This document shows, in pieces, positions 1 through 6,533 of a stretch of DNA of 23,785 bases. The translations under genes and the position numbers were made by a program. Below the pieces are notes generated by a model. That model did not search any database. It was given only the letters and a program-made list of their open reading frames with translations, and was not told the origin of the DNA. This stretch comes from Wenzhouxiangella sp. (GTDB lineage Bacteria > Pseudomonadota > Gammaproteobacteria > Xanthomonadales > Wenzhouxiangellaceae). The stretch is taken from positions 1-23,785 of the forward strand of contig SKKV01000137.1 of NCBI GenBank assembly GCA_007123575.1. The letters are read 5' to 3'. How positions within the stretch are numbered: the first letter of the stretch is position 1; each line of letters begins with the position of its first letter.

Positions 1-1096
1 AGCCAATTTCCAGGTTGACCACCATCATGATGCCGAAGTGAACCGGATGCATACCGTTGGCTTCAGCCAAGGGCAACAGCAGCGGGGCCAGCAGCAAGAT
101 CGCCGAACCGATATCCATCAAACATCCCACAACCAGCAACAGCAGGTTGGTCGCGGCAATGAAAAGCACCGGATGGGCAAACCATTCACCGAGGCTGGCC
201 ACCAGGGCCTGCGGCGTACCCTCTATCATCAACAACATGTTCAGACAGAAAGCCAGCATCAGCACCGGAAACAAGGTGCCCAAAGTGACTGCGGTTTTTC
301 CGAATACGCCGGGCAGGTCGGGAACGCGGATGCTGCGGTGAATGACAAGCTCAATGAACAGCGCATAGACCACGCCCACCGTGGCCGCCTCGGTGGCGGT
401 GAAATAGCCACTATAGATGCCACCGAGCACAATCAACGGCATCATCAAGGCGGCCAGGCTGCCGCGGAAGGCCAGTGCCACCTCGCGCCAGTCGATGCGT
501 TGCGTCGGCAGGGCGCGATTGGCCACCAGCGCATAGCCGGCGATCAAACCGGTCAACAACAAGCCCGGCAGCAGGCCAGCCAGAAACAGCGCAGCGATCG
601 ATGTCTGAGTCATGAAGCCGAAAAGGATCAGCGGAATACTGGGGGGAATAACGATGCCCAGCGTACCGGCGGAACACAACGCACCAATCGCGAAAGATTT
701 CGAATAACCTGCTTTGACCAGCGCCGGATACATCACCGAGCCAATCGCCAGCAAGGTGGCTATGCCAGAACCGGAAACGGCGGCAAACAGGGCGCAGGCC
801 AGCACGGCACCAACGGCCAGGCCACCGGGAATGGGCGCGGTGATCGCGCGCATCAGACGCACCATCCGGTCGGCGGCCGTGCCGCGGCTGATGACCTGGC
901 CGGCAAGCAGAAACATTGGGATAGTCAGCAAAATTTCCTGGTTCAAGGCATGCCAGGCATCCAGCATCAAGGCGCTAGGGAACTCGCCTTCGAGCACGGC
1001 ATAGGCAATCGCCAGACAGACGCCGAGAATCGCGACCAGGTTCTGGCGCAGCAGCAGCAGGATCGCGGCCAGGAGCAGCAGCAGGACAGCGATCAC
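1..1096 (-). CDS. dctM: TRAP transporter large permease subunit DctM (partial, C-terminus beyond window edge)
   Basis: The minus strand from a GTG at 1096-1094 reads open to the window edge, giving about 365 codons of a very hydrophobic protein. It begins MIAVLLLLLAAILLLL and contains TRAP large-subunit features such as LTIPMFLLAGQVISRG, AAVSGSGIATLLAIGSVM and GTLGIVIPPSIPLILFG. DctM is the 12-helix permease that, with DctQ and a periplasmic binding protein, imports organic acids using the sodium gradient. Full-length DctM is about 425 residues, so roughly the last 60 are missing. The GTG start overlaps the dctQ stop by four bases (GTGA), so the two are translationally coupled. No binding-protein gene (dctP) lies upstream; it may be past the left edge. 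The substrate cannot be told from the permease. Confidence 0.9.
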   Translation of the reverse strand, partial: MIAVLLLLLAAILLLLRQNLVAILGVCLAIAYAVLEGEFPSALMLDAWHALNQEILLTIPMFLLAGQVISRGTAADRMVRLMRAITAPIPGGLAVGAVLACALFAAVSGSGIATLLAIGSVMYPALVKAGYSKSFAIGALCSAGTLGIVIPPSIPLILFGFMTQTSIAALFLAGLLPGLLLTGLIAGYALVANRALPTQRIDWREVALAFRGSLAALMMPLIVLGGIYSGYFTATEAATVGVVYALFIELVIHRSIRVPDLPGVFGKTAVTLGTLFPVLMLAFCLNMLLMIEGTPQALVASLGEWFAHPVLFIAATNLLLLVVGCLMDIGSAILLLAPLLLPLAEANGMHPVHFGIMMVVNLEIG

Positions 1097-1623
1097 GAAG
1101 GCGATTCCCTGTCGGTGTTGATCAGGGCAATTTCATCGGCCGGCCTGATCTCTGGTCGATACGCATAAATCAGATGGCGCAATGCGCCCGTTGTGAAAGC
1201 CAGCGGCAAGGCAAGCTGGATCAGCGCGCTGGGCAGTCGCAGCACCGGCGTTAGTTCGGCCAGCGTCACCGACTGGGCAACCAGAACGGCGGCCAGTATG
1301 GCCAGCATCAGGTAAATCAGAGCGGTCAAACCATCCGCGAAGCGCTTCATCGCCGGCTGCCAAGCTTCGGGAGTGAGTCCGTCAGCAAATCGCGGCCGAA
1401 GTTGCCGGCCGGCAGCGGTTGCCAGGCCAAAGCCCGTTAAAACCAGCACCACCATCAGCAGCACTGCCGCCTCGCGGGCACCGTCCAGGCCCTGGCCGGT
1501 GAATTCACGCAAGGCAACATCGGCCGCCGCCACCAGCACCATGAGGCCAAAAGCGCCCGTTGCCACCCAGAGCTCAGTGGTGCGGAAAAGATTCAGCAGG
1601 CGGCGACTGTGTTCAACTCGCAT
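1093..1623 (-). CDS. dctQ: TRAP transporter small permease subunit DctQ
   Basis: A 176-residue protein read from ATG 1623-1621; an in-frame GTG lies one codon upstream. It has four predicted membrane helices (about residues 18-38, 49-69, 98-120 and 133-152). The pattern LWVATGAFGLMVLVAAADVALREF near the N-terminus, a helix ending in a conserved D-x-x-x-R, is typical of the DctQ small subunit of TRAP transporters. DctQ packs against DctM and supports the transport cycle. Its stop overlaps the dctM start. The gene diverges from dnaA with about 175 bp between the starts, so it is the first gene of this transporter unit. Family assignment is confident; the substrate is unknown. Confidence 0.85.
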   Translation of the reverse strand: MRVEHSRRLLNLFRTTELWVATGAFGLMVLVAAADVALREFTGQGLDGAREAAVLLMVVLVLTGFGLATAAGRQLRPRFADGLTPEAWQPAMKRFADGLTALIYLMLAILAAVLVAQSVTLAELTPVLRLPSALIQLALPLAFTTGALRHLIYAYRPEIRPADEIALINTDRESPS

Positions 1624-1646
1624 CACTTGAAAGCGTCAGCCATAGT

Positions 1647-1662
1647 AAATGTCCGTACATTT
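1647..1662. promoter_or_regulatory. 16-bp palindrome between dctQ and dnaA
   Basis: AAATGTCCGTACATTT is an inverted repeat with 6-bp perfect arms and a CCGT centre. It lies about 24 bp upstream of the dctQ start and could be an operator for the transporter genes. No regulator gene is in view, so the role is inferred. Confidence 0.3.
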
Positions 1663-1758
1663 CGCGCACACTACAACATCCTTCAGATTGCGGCAAGGGA
1701 TGAATCATCCGTGCGCCGCGCTGTGCTGGCCAATCCGCCGACAGAATTCCCGCCAGGC

Positions 1759-1767
1759 TGTGGATAA
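1759..1767 (-). promoter_or_regulatory. DnaA box upstream of dnaA
   Basis: TGTGGATAA is the exact complement of the consensus DnaA box TTATCCACA. It sits 31 bp before the dnaA start, where a promoter is expected, and overlaps a -10-like GATAAT. Known biology of dnaA promoters suggests autorepression by DnaA. The rest of the 172-bp gap holds the palindrome at 1647-1662 and no gene. Confidence 0.75.
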
Positions 1768-1798
1768 TTGTGTGGAGGTTGCCTAAACTGAGCCCCCT

Positions 1799-3127
1799 AT
1801 GAATCAGCCTGACCCATCGGACGAAACGCAAGCCTGCTGGTTGAAGTGTATTGACCGGCTGGAACGCCACGTTCCCTTGGAAGAGATCAACACCTGGATA
1901 CGCCCACTGCACCCTGTCACTGACAGCAGTGGTGGCGTTCGCCTTTGCGCGCCCAACGATTTTGTCCGTGACCAGGTCAGTTGCAATTACCTCGGCATGA
2001 TCCGCGACTTTTATGCGGCCAGCGGTGTCAATGGCGAGTCGGTCACTGTTGAAGTCGGCGGCCAGCCGGTCAGGCGGGCGACACCCCAAGTCGCCCGGGG
2101 AAGCAACACCGCCGGCTTGGACGATCGCTACCGTTTCGAGAACTTCGTCCTTGGTAATTCCAACGAGCTGGCCTTTGCGGCTGCCAGTCAGGTCGCCAAG
2201 AACCCGGGTACGGTGTACAACCCGCTGCTGCTTTACGGCAGCACCGGCCTGGGCAAAACCCATCTTTTGCACGCCGCTGGCCACCAGATCGCCGCCGACA
2301 GGCCGGATGCGCGGGTGCTGTATTTGCACTCGGAAAAGTTCGTCAGCGAAATGATCCAAGCCCTGCGACGCGACAGCATCGATGCGTTCAAACGCCGCTA
2401 TAGGTCGGTGGATACGCTGCTGATTGACGATATCCAGTTTTTCGCCGGCAAGGATCGCTCGCAGGAAGAGTTCTTTCACACCTTCAATACCCTGCTCGAG
2501 TCGCGTCAGCAGATCATCCTGACCTGTGACCGCTATCCGAAGGAAGTCGATGGTATTGAGGCCCGGCTGCGTTCGCGCTTCGGCTGGGGGCTGACGGTGT
2601 CGATCGAACCTCCAGATTTCGAAACACGGGTCGCCATCCTGCAGAAAAAGGCACTGGAGCGAGACCTGGATCTGGATGAATCGGTGGCTTTTCTGATCGC
2701 CAAGCGCATGCGCTCCAACGTCCGCGATCTGGAAGGCGCCTTGAATTCGCTGATCGCCAATGCGCGCTTTTCCGGTCGACCGATTGACCTGGACTACACC
2801 CAGGAAATCCTGCGCGATGTCCTGGCCGTGCATGATCGGCTGATCACCATTGAAAACATTCAAAAGACCGTGGCTGACTTTTACCAGCTACGCGTCGCCG
2901 ACCTACTGTCGAAACGGCGGACTCGGTCGATCGCCCGACCCCGGCAAATGGCCATGTTTTTGGCCAAAACGCTGACAGAGCACTCGCTACCGGAAATTGG
3001 CAATGCCTTCGGTGGCCGCGATCATACGACAGTGCTGCACGCTTGTCGTAAAATTGAAGCGCTGTGTGAAACCGATGGACGGCTGCGGGAAGAGCGCGCC
3101 CGGTTGACCCGGGAGTTATCCTCGTGA
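1799..3127 (+). CDS. dnaA: Chromosomal replication initiator protein DnaA
   Basis: A 442-residue protein, close to the usual 440-470. Domain I (about residues 10-75) has the helical pattern WLKCIDRLERHVPLEEINTW. A short variable linker follows to about residue 108. The AAA+ domain has Walker A GSTGLGKT at 147-154 and Walker B LLIDD with D210 and D211. The DNA-binding domain IV carries the DnaA signature GGRDHTTVLHACRKI at 405-419. DnaA binds TTATCCACA boxes, melts oriC and loads the helicase. The ATG start gives the expected N-terminus, but the nearest Shine-Dalgarno-like GGAGG (about 1774) is unusually far upstream. A DnaA box lies in the promoter region and two more follow the gene, in keeping with autoregulation and a neighbouring origin. 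rpmH/rnpA, common neighbours of dnaA in this group, are not upstream. Confidence 0.98.
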   Translation: MNQPDPSDETQACWLKCIDRLERHVPLEEINTWIRPLHPVTDSSGGVRLCAPNDFVRDQVSCNYLGMIRDFYAASGVNGESVTVEVGGQPVRRATPQVARGSNTAGLDDRYRFENFVLGNSNELAFAAASQVAKNPGTVYNPLLLYGSTGLGKTHLLHAAGHQIAADRPDARVLYLHSEKFVSEMIQALRRDSIDAFKRRYRSVDTLLIDDIQFFAGKDRSQEEFFHTFNTLLESRQQIILTCDRYPKEVDGIEARLRSRFGWGLTVSIEPPDFETRVAILQKKALERDLDLDESVAFLIAKRMRSNVRDLEGALNSLIANARFSGRPIDLDYTQEILRDVLAVHDRLITIENIQKTVADFYQLRVADLLSKRRTRSIARPRQMAMFLAKTLTEHSLPEIGNAFGGRDHTTVLHACRKIEALCETDGRLREERARLTRELSS

Positions 3128-3152
3128 GGGCTTCAGCAAGCGGTTGGCAAAC

Positions 3153-3161
3153 TGTGGATAA
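3153..3161 (-). promoter_or_regulatory. DnaA box
   Basis: TGTGGATAA, an exact complement of the consensus DnaA box. It faces the box at 3177-3185, with 15 bp between. Confidence 0.85.
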
Positions 3162-3176
3162 GTGGATGGTACTAAG

Positions 3177-3185
3177 TTATCCACA
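3177..3185 (+). promoter_or_regulatory. DnaA box
   Basis: TTATCCACA, an exact consensus DnaA box on the plus strand, paired in inverted orientation with the one at 3153-3161. Confidence 0.85.
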
Positions 3186-3344
3186 TTCCATGCACAGCAA
3201 ACCGGTTTGGTTGACCACTGGGCTTTTATCTCTTAAGTATATGAAAAGTAAGATAATTTAGAGAGAATCAAGGCGTCCACAGGGCCTATTACTACTGGGT
3301 CTTTTTATTTATAAACAAAACAGAAGCCAACGAAGGACGTTGCC

Positions 3345-3368
3345 ATGAGACCGAAGGAGCACCGATGA
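3345..3368 (+). CDS. Possible 7-codon leader peptide overlapping the dnaN start
   Basis: An ATG at 3345 opens a seven-codon frame, MRPKEHR, whose TGA (3366-3368) overlaps the dnaN ATG (3365-3367) as ATGA. A Shine-Dalgarno-like GAAGGA at 3332-3337 lies seven bases before this ATG. The dnaN Shine-Dalgarno (GAAGGAG, about 3353-3359) lies inside the frame. If translated, it would couple ribosome arrival to dnaN initiation. It is very short and could be chance. Confidence 0.3.
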   Translation: MRPKEHR

Positions 3369-4462
3369 AATTCTCGATTGCACGCGAAGCCCTGCTTGCG
3401 CCCATCGCCCAGGTAGTCAATGTTGTGGAACGGCGCCAGACATTGCCGGTGCTGGCCAATTTCTTGATCGAGGCAACCGACGAGGGTCTTCGGATCACCG
3501 GAACCGATATGGAGGTAGAACTGGTTGCCAGGGCCAGGGGGGAGGTTGCCCAAAGCGGCAGTATTACCGTGCCAGCCCGGAAATTGGTAGACATCTGCAA
3601 GGCTCTGCCGGAAGGCGTGCAGCTGAACGTCCAGCTCAATGATGACAAGCTGGCCATACACGCCGGTCGCAGTCGATTCACGCTTGCCACGCTGCCAGCC
3701 TCTGAGTTTCCATCCAGCGATCAGGCCGAAAGTCTAGCCAGCTACGAGCTCAATCAGGGCAAGTTACGCTGGCTGGTGGAAAAAACAAGTTTCGCCATGG
3801 CGCACCAGGATGTGCGGCATTATCTCAACGGGTTGCTGCTGGAGTTTAGAGACGGCGGCGTGCGTGCCGTGGCGACGGACGGACACCGGCTCGCGCTGGC
3901 CGAAATGGCTGGCGACGTGCGTGGTGAGGTGCGCAGCCTGATCGTGCCGAGGAAGGGGGTGATGGAGCTGAATAGAATCCTTGATGACGTGGATGCACCC
4001 TTGAATGTTGTACTCGGCCAGGGCTTCCTGCGCGTCGATCGCGACAATATCGTCATGACGACCAAGCTGATTGACGGTCGCTTCCCTGACTACGAGGCGG
4101 TCATCCCGCTGGCCACCGACCAGGCCCTGGTGATCAATCGAGCCGAGTTCACCCATGCCCTGCAACGGGCCGCAATTCTATCCAACGAGAAATATCGCGG
4201 CGTTCGCCTGGACCTGAACGACAACTCGGTGCGCGTGGTTGCTCACAACCCGCAGCAGGAAGAAGCTGTCGAGGAGTTGGAGGCCGAGCATGATTTTGAC
4301 AACCTGAAGGTGGGCTTCAACGTCAACTATCTGCTCGATGCGCTAGGCTCGATCGATGGCGAGAACGTTCGGATTGCACTGCGAGATTCCAACAGCTCGT
4401 GCCTGGTCACCGCCACTGACTCCGAAGATGTCCGCCAGGTGGTCATGCCACTCAAGCTTTAA
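3365..4462 (+). CDS. dnaN: DNA polymerase III beta subunit (sliding clamp)
   Basis: A 365-residue protein, one short of the 366 in E. coli. It starts MKFSIAREALLAPI and includes typical clamp segments such as RRQTLPVLANFLIEA, VRHYLNGLLLE, ATDGHRLALAE and the C-terminal VVMPLKL. Three topologically similar domains form a dimeric ring that tethers the replicative polymerase and many repair enzymes to DNA. The C-terminal MPLKL matches the clamp edge that forms the partner-binding pocket. A good Shine-Dalgarno (GAAGGAG) lies six bases before the ATG. The gene follows the presumed origin, and recF begins 87 bp after its stop. Confidence 0.98.
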   Translation: MKFSIAREALLAPIAQVVNVVERRQTLPVLANFLIEATDEGLRITGTDMEVELVARARGEVAQSGSITVPARKLVDICKALPEGVQLNVQLNDDKLAIHAGRSRFTLATLPASEFPSSDQAESLASYELNQGKLRWLVEKTSFAMAHQDVRHYLNGLLLEFRDGGVRAVATDGHRLALAEMAGDVRGEVRSLIVPRKGVMELNRILDDVDAPLNVVLGQGFLRVDRDNIVMTTKLIDGRFPDYEAVIPLATDQALVINRAEFTHALQRAAILSNEKYRGVRLDLNDNSVRVVAHNPQQEEAVEELEAEHDFDNLKVGFNVNYLLDALGSIDGENVRIALRDSNSSCLVTATDSEDVRQVVMPLKL

Positions 4463-4549
4463 GGAGCCTCTGAATAACGCTGCGCTGCGCGCGTTTTGGT
4501 CGGAGAGGCCGCAGATCGGGTGGTGCGCGCGGGCAAGCGGGAGTAGGCC

Positions 4550-5602
4550 TTGACTATCGAACACCTGCTCGTTCGTGATTTCCGAAATCTGTCGTCCGTC
4601 GAACTGACTCCCGGCCCCGGCGTCAACTGCCTCTACGGCGACAACGGAGCTGGCAAAACCAGCCTGATCGAAGCCATCTACCTGCTGGCGCGGGGCCGCT
4701 CGTTTCGCTCGGCCCAGCTGGCCCCGGTCATTCGGCATGGCTGCGAGGCGCTCAGCGTAGTCGCCCGACTGCAGGAAGGCCACCGGCTGGGGGTGGAGCG
4801 CTCGCGGGAATCCTGGCGCGGTCGCATCGACGGCCAGGACTGTCAGCGTTTAAGTGAGTTCGCCGCCGCCTTGCCCCTGGTCCTTATCGAACCGGATAGT
4901 CACCGCCTGGTCGACGGCGGCCCCGAGCGTCGTCGGCAGTTTCTCGATTGGCAGTTGTTCCACGTGGAACAGGGTTACCTCCAATCCTGGCAGCGTTACT
5001 CGCGCTTGCTCAAGCAGCGTAACGCAGCTCTCAGAGCCACGGCTTCGGACCTCACCATAAAAGCCATTGAAAGTCCGATGGCTGTAGCAGCTGAGCAGAT
5101 TAACGCTCTGCGCCATGCGCAGGTGGAGCGTCTACAGGCCGTCATGACAGAGCTCTCTACTGCTGTGGCTTTTCGCTTACCTGGGGACATCCAGCTAACC
5201 TACCGCCCCGGTCATCCAGGCGGTTTCGATCTGATTCAAGCCTGGGATGAGCAGCGTAGCAGCGATCGCGAACGAGGCTTTACCCAACGCGGTCCACATC
5301 GGGCCGATCTGAAGCTGACCTGTGCGGGACATCCTGCGGCTGTTGCCCTATCACGCGGCCAGCAAAAGCTCCTCGCCGTCACGCTTCTTTTGTCCCAGCT
5401 TTCCATTCTTGAACAAACCGCCCATGCTGCGCCCATTCTGTTGCTGGATGATCCCGTCTCGGAATTGGATGCACGGCATTTGGACGCGTTGTTTTCGTGG
5501 TTGCCCCAGCAACGTCACCAGGCCTGGATTACCACGACAGCAAAACCCAGCCAATCTTTCATGATGTTTCACGTGGAACAGGGAAGACTCGTAGACGGGT
5601 AG
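4550..5602 (+). CDS. recF: DNA replication and repair protein RecF
   Basis: A 350-residue SMC-like ATPase of the usual length. It has Walker A GDNGAGKT at 30-37, the ABC signature LSRGQQKLL at about 267-275 and Walker B ILLLDD at 296-301 followed by PVSELD. RecF works with RecO and RecR to load RecA at single-strand gaps. The start is TTG at 4550, preceded by GGGAG at about 4539; the N-terminus MTIEHLLVRDFRNL matches the family, which supports this start. FHVEQG occurs twice, at residues 137-142 and 340-345, because two parS-like 16-mers are embedded in the same reading frame. The gene is followed by a repeat element, not directly by gyrB. Confidence 0.97.
   Translation: MTIEHLLVRDFRNLSSVELTPGPGVNCLYGDNGAGKTSLIEAIYLLARGRSFRSAQLAPVIRHGCEALSVVARLQEGHRLGVERSRESWRGRIDGQDCQRLSEFAAALPLVLIEPDSHRLVDGGPERRRQFLDWQLFHVEQGYLQSWQRYSRLLKQRNAALRATASDLTIKAIESPMAVAAEQINALRHAQVERLQAVMTELSTAVAFRLPGDIQLTYRPGHPGGFDLIQAWDEQRSSDRERGFTQRGPHRADLKLTCAGHPAAVALSRGQQKLLAVTLLLSQLSILEQTAHAAPILLLDDPVSELDARHLDALFSWLPQQRHQAWITTTAKPSQSFMMFHVEQGRLVDG
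4956..4971. promoter_or_regulatory. parS: parS-type centromere site inside recF
   Basis: TGTTCCACGTGGAACA is a perfect 16-bp palindrome matching the known chromosomal parS pattern (TGTTNCACGTGNAACA). ParB binds such sites near the origin to build the partition complex moved by ParA. Here it is read as part of LFHVEQ in RecF. It lies about 1.8 kb from the presumed oriC. Confidence 0.85.
5565..5580. promoter_or_regulatory. parS: second parS-type site at the 3' end of recF
   Basis: TGTTTCACGTGGAACA matches the parS pattern with one asymmetry (T on the left, G on the right), as in known functional sites. It is 609 bp from the first site and is read as MFHVEQ near the RecF C-terminus. parB and parA are not in this window. 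Confidence 0.85.
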
Positions 5603-5708
5603 AGGGAGAGAGGGGAAGTCGCAAGAAGGTAGGACAATGGTCGGTGCCAGAAGTCCGGTTTCTCGTTGGCGTTGGATAAGGAGTGTTTTTAAGTTGGGGT
5701 TTGGAGGG

Positions 5709-5923
5709 GCAGCGGGGGGTACCCGCCAGGTTAGGGGCTGAGCGGGTTAGCGGCTTTGGTGTCTGTTTTACTTTCGAGGGCCCGGGTACCGGTAGGGTTC
5801 GTTCATCGATGGTGGGAGTTCTGCGCGTTTGATTGAACACGGTCGATTCTGATGGGTCGGGTCTTGCTTCGTGCCGGATTCCGAACCCGCTCAGCCCCTA
5901 ACCTGGCAGATACCCCCCGCTGC
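5709..5923. repeat. Left hairpin of repeat copy A
   Basis: Arm 5709-5748 pairs with 5884-5923 over 40 bp with two mismatches, enclosing a loop of about 135 bp. The stem includes GGTTAGGGGCTGAGCGGGTT. At the pairs 5732:5900 and 5734:5898 the equivalent stem in copy B has different bases that still pair. Confidence 0.85.
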
Positions 5924-6112
5924 GAAGGTTAGGAGGGGGGTGATGGTCGTGCCAGTTGCAAGTTTCGTGCTTTGCTTGGCTATTCGGGCCGCCGCTTGCT
6001 CTCAGAATCACAATGAGGGCGCTTTGCAATAGACGTGCGGCGGCAGCGGTGTACGAAATCGGCGGGGCGCTTCAATCCGGCACGACCATCCACCTCCACC
6101 CAACTCTCGCAG

Positions 6113-6320
6113 CGGGGGGTATCTGCCAGAGCACGGCCTGACCGGGTGCGGAAGCCAGCAACGAACCAACCCCAAGCCATCAATTGCCAAACAAGCCTAA
6201 TCAAAGCCAACACCCGTTCAGCGCCCATGAGTCAACCCTACAGGACCCAGGGCCAACGAACCGAAACACCCCACCCAAGCCGCTCACCCGGTCAGGGCGT
6301 GAACTGGCGGGTACCCCCCG
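6113..6320. repeat. Right hairpin of repeat copy A
   Basis: Arm 6113-6151 pairs imperfectly with 6280-6320. It shares CGGGGGGTA, GCCAG and CCTGACCGGGTG, with a 2-base bulge and a few mismatches. The loop is about 128 bp. Confidence 0.75.
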
Positions 6321-6477
6321 ATGCCTCTCCTAACCCCGATGCCCCTCCAAACATTCCAACATTCTTTTTCAAGTACCCGAAAACCAGACAAAAAATGACA
6401 CTTAGACCGCAGAAAGTAGACCAGGTATTGGCAAACAGAATCAGCCGAACCCGGACGTCTGGATCAAGTCTCGCAAG

Positions 6478-6486
6478 TGATATAAT
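6478..6486 (+). promoter_or_regulatory. Extended -10 promoter for gyrB
   Basis: TGATATAAT is an extended -10 element (TGN plus a consensus TATAAT at 6481-6486). It is 48 bp before the gyrB ATG. No good -35 is visible at 17 bp, as is usual for extended -10 promoters. It gives gyrB its own promoter downstream of the repeat element. Confidence 0.65.
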
Positions 6487-6533
6487 CCGAAGGTTAAGTT
6501 ACGCCAACTGATTGACGGAGCAGGCAAAGCCAG

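Larger units (their letters stand above)
3128..3364. other. oriC: Probable replication origin (oriC), dnaA-dnaN intergenic region
   Basis: This 237-bp gap has two perfect DnaA boxes in inverted orientation, TGTGGATAA at 3153-3161 and TTATCCACA at 3177-3185. Next comes a perfect 12-bp palindrome CAAACCGGTTTG at 3198-3209, then AT-rich DNA at about 3222-3262 and 3300-3320 that could be the unwinding element. TTGACC at 3211-3216 resembles a -35 hexamer for dnaN, but no good -10 is obvious. I see no GATC in the gap, so Dam/SeqA control as in E. coli looks unlikely. An origin next to dnaA is common in bacteria. Three perfect boxes in all (with 1759-1767) is a modest number, so this is probable, not proven. 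Confidence 0.75.
5693..6353. repeat. Large two-hairpin repeat element, copy A (recF-gyrB gap)
   Basis: About 661 bp of the 931-bp recF-gyrB gap belongs to an element that recurs at 12443-13101 in the same orientation. Its outer ends are inverted repeats containing GGGGGGTACCCGCC (left, from about 5715) and GGCGGGTACCCCCC (right, to about 6319). Two inner arms carry the variant GGGGGGTATCTGCC. The result is two successive hairpins, 5709-5923 and 6113-6320. The 143 bp at 6041-6183 differ from copy B (12808-12950) at one base only. No transposase or convincing gene lies inside; a minus-strand frame of 82 codons at 5980-6228 is partly shared with copy B but looks incidental. It resembles a MITE or a large interspersed palindromic repeat. 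Positions 5603-5692 and 6354-6470 show nothing else clear. Confidence 0.85.

Noticed and set aside
38..1168. A 376-codon Gln/His-rich open frame on the plus strand
   Set aside because: It is antisense to dctM/dctQ, whose minus-strand product is clearly a TRAP permease; the composition is an artefact of the opposite strand.
1613..2863. A 416-codon open frame on the minus strand
   Set aside because: It overlaps dnaA, whose motifs are complete on the plus strand.
5980..6228. Small minus-strand frame in repeat copy A, similar to one at 12657-13001 in copy B
   Set aside because: Similarity follows from the DNA repeat. The frames differ in length and ends, and the one base difference in the core changes an amino acid, so coding is not supported.
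5693..6353. Insertion sequence with a transposase
   Set aside because: No transposase-like frame or DDE/HUH motif is present; only inverted repeats are seen.
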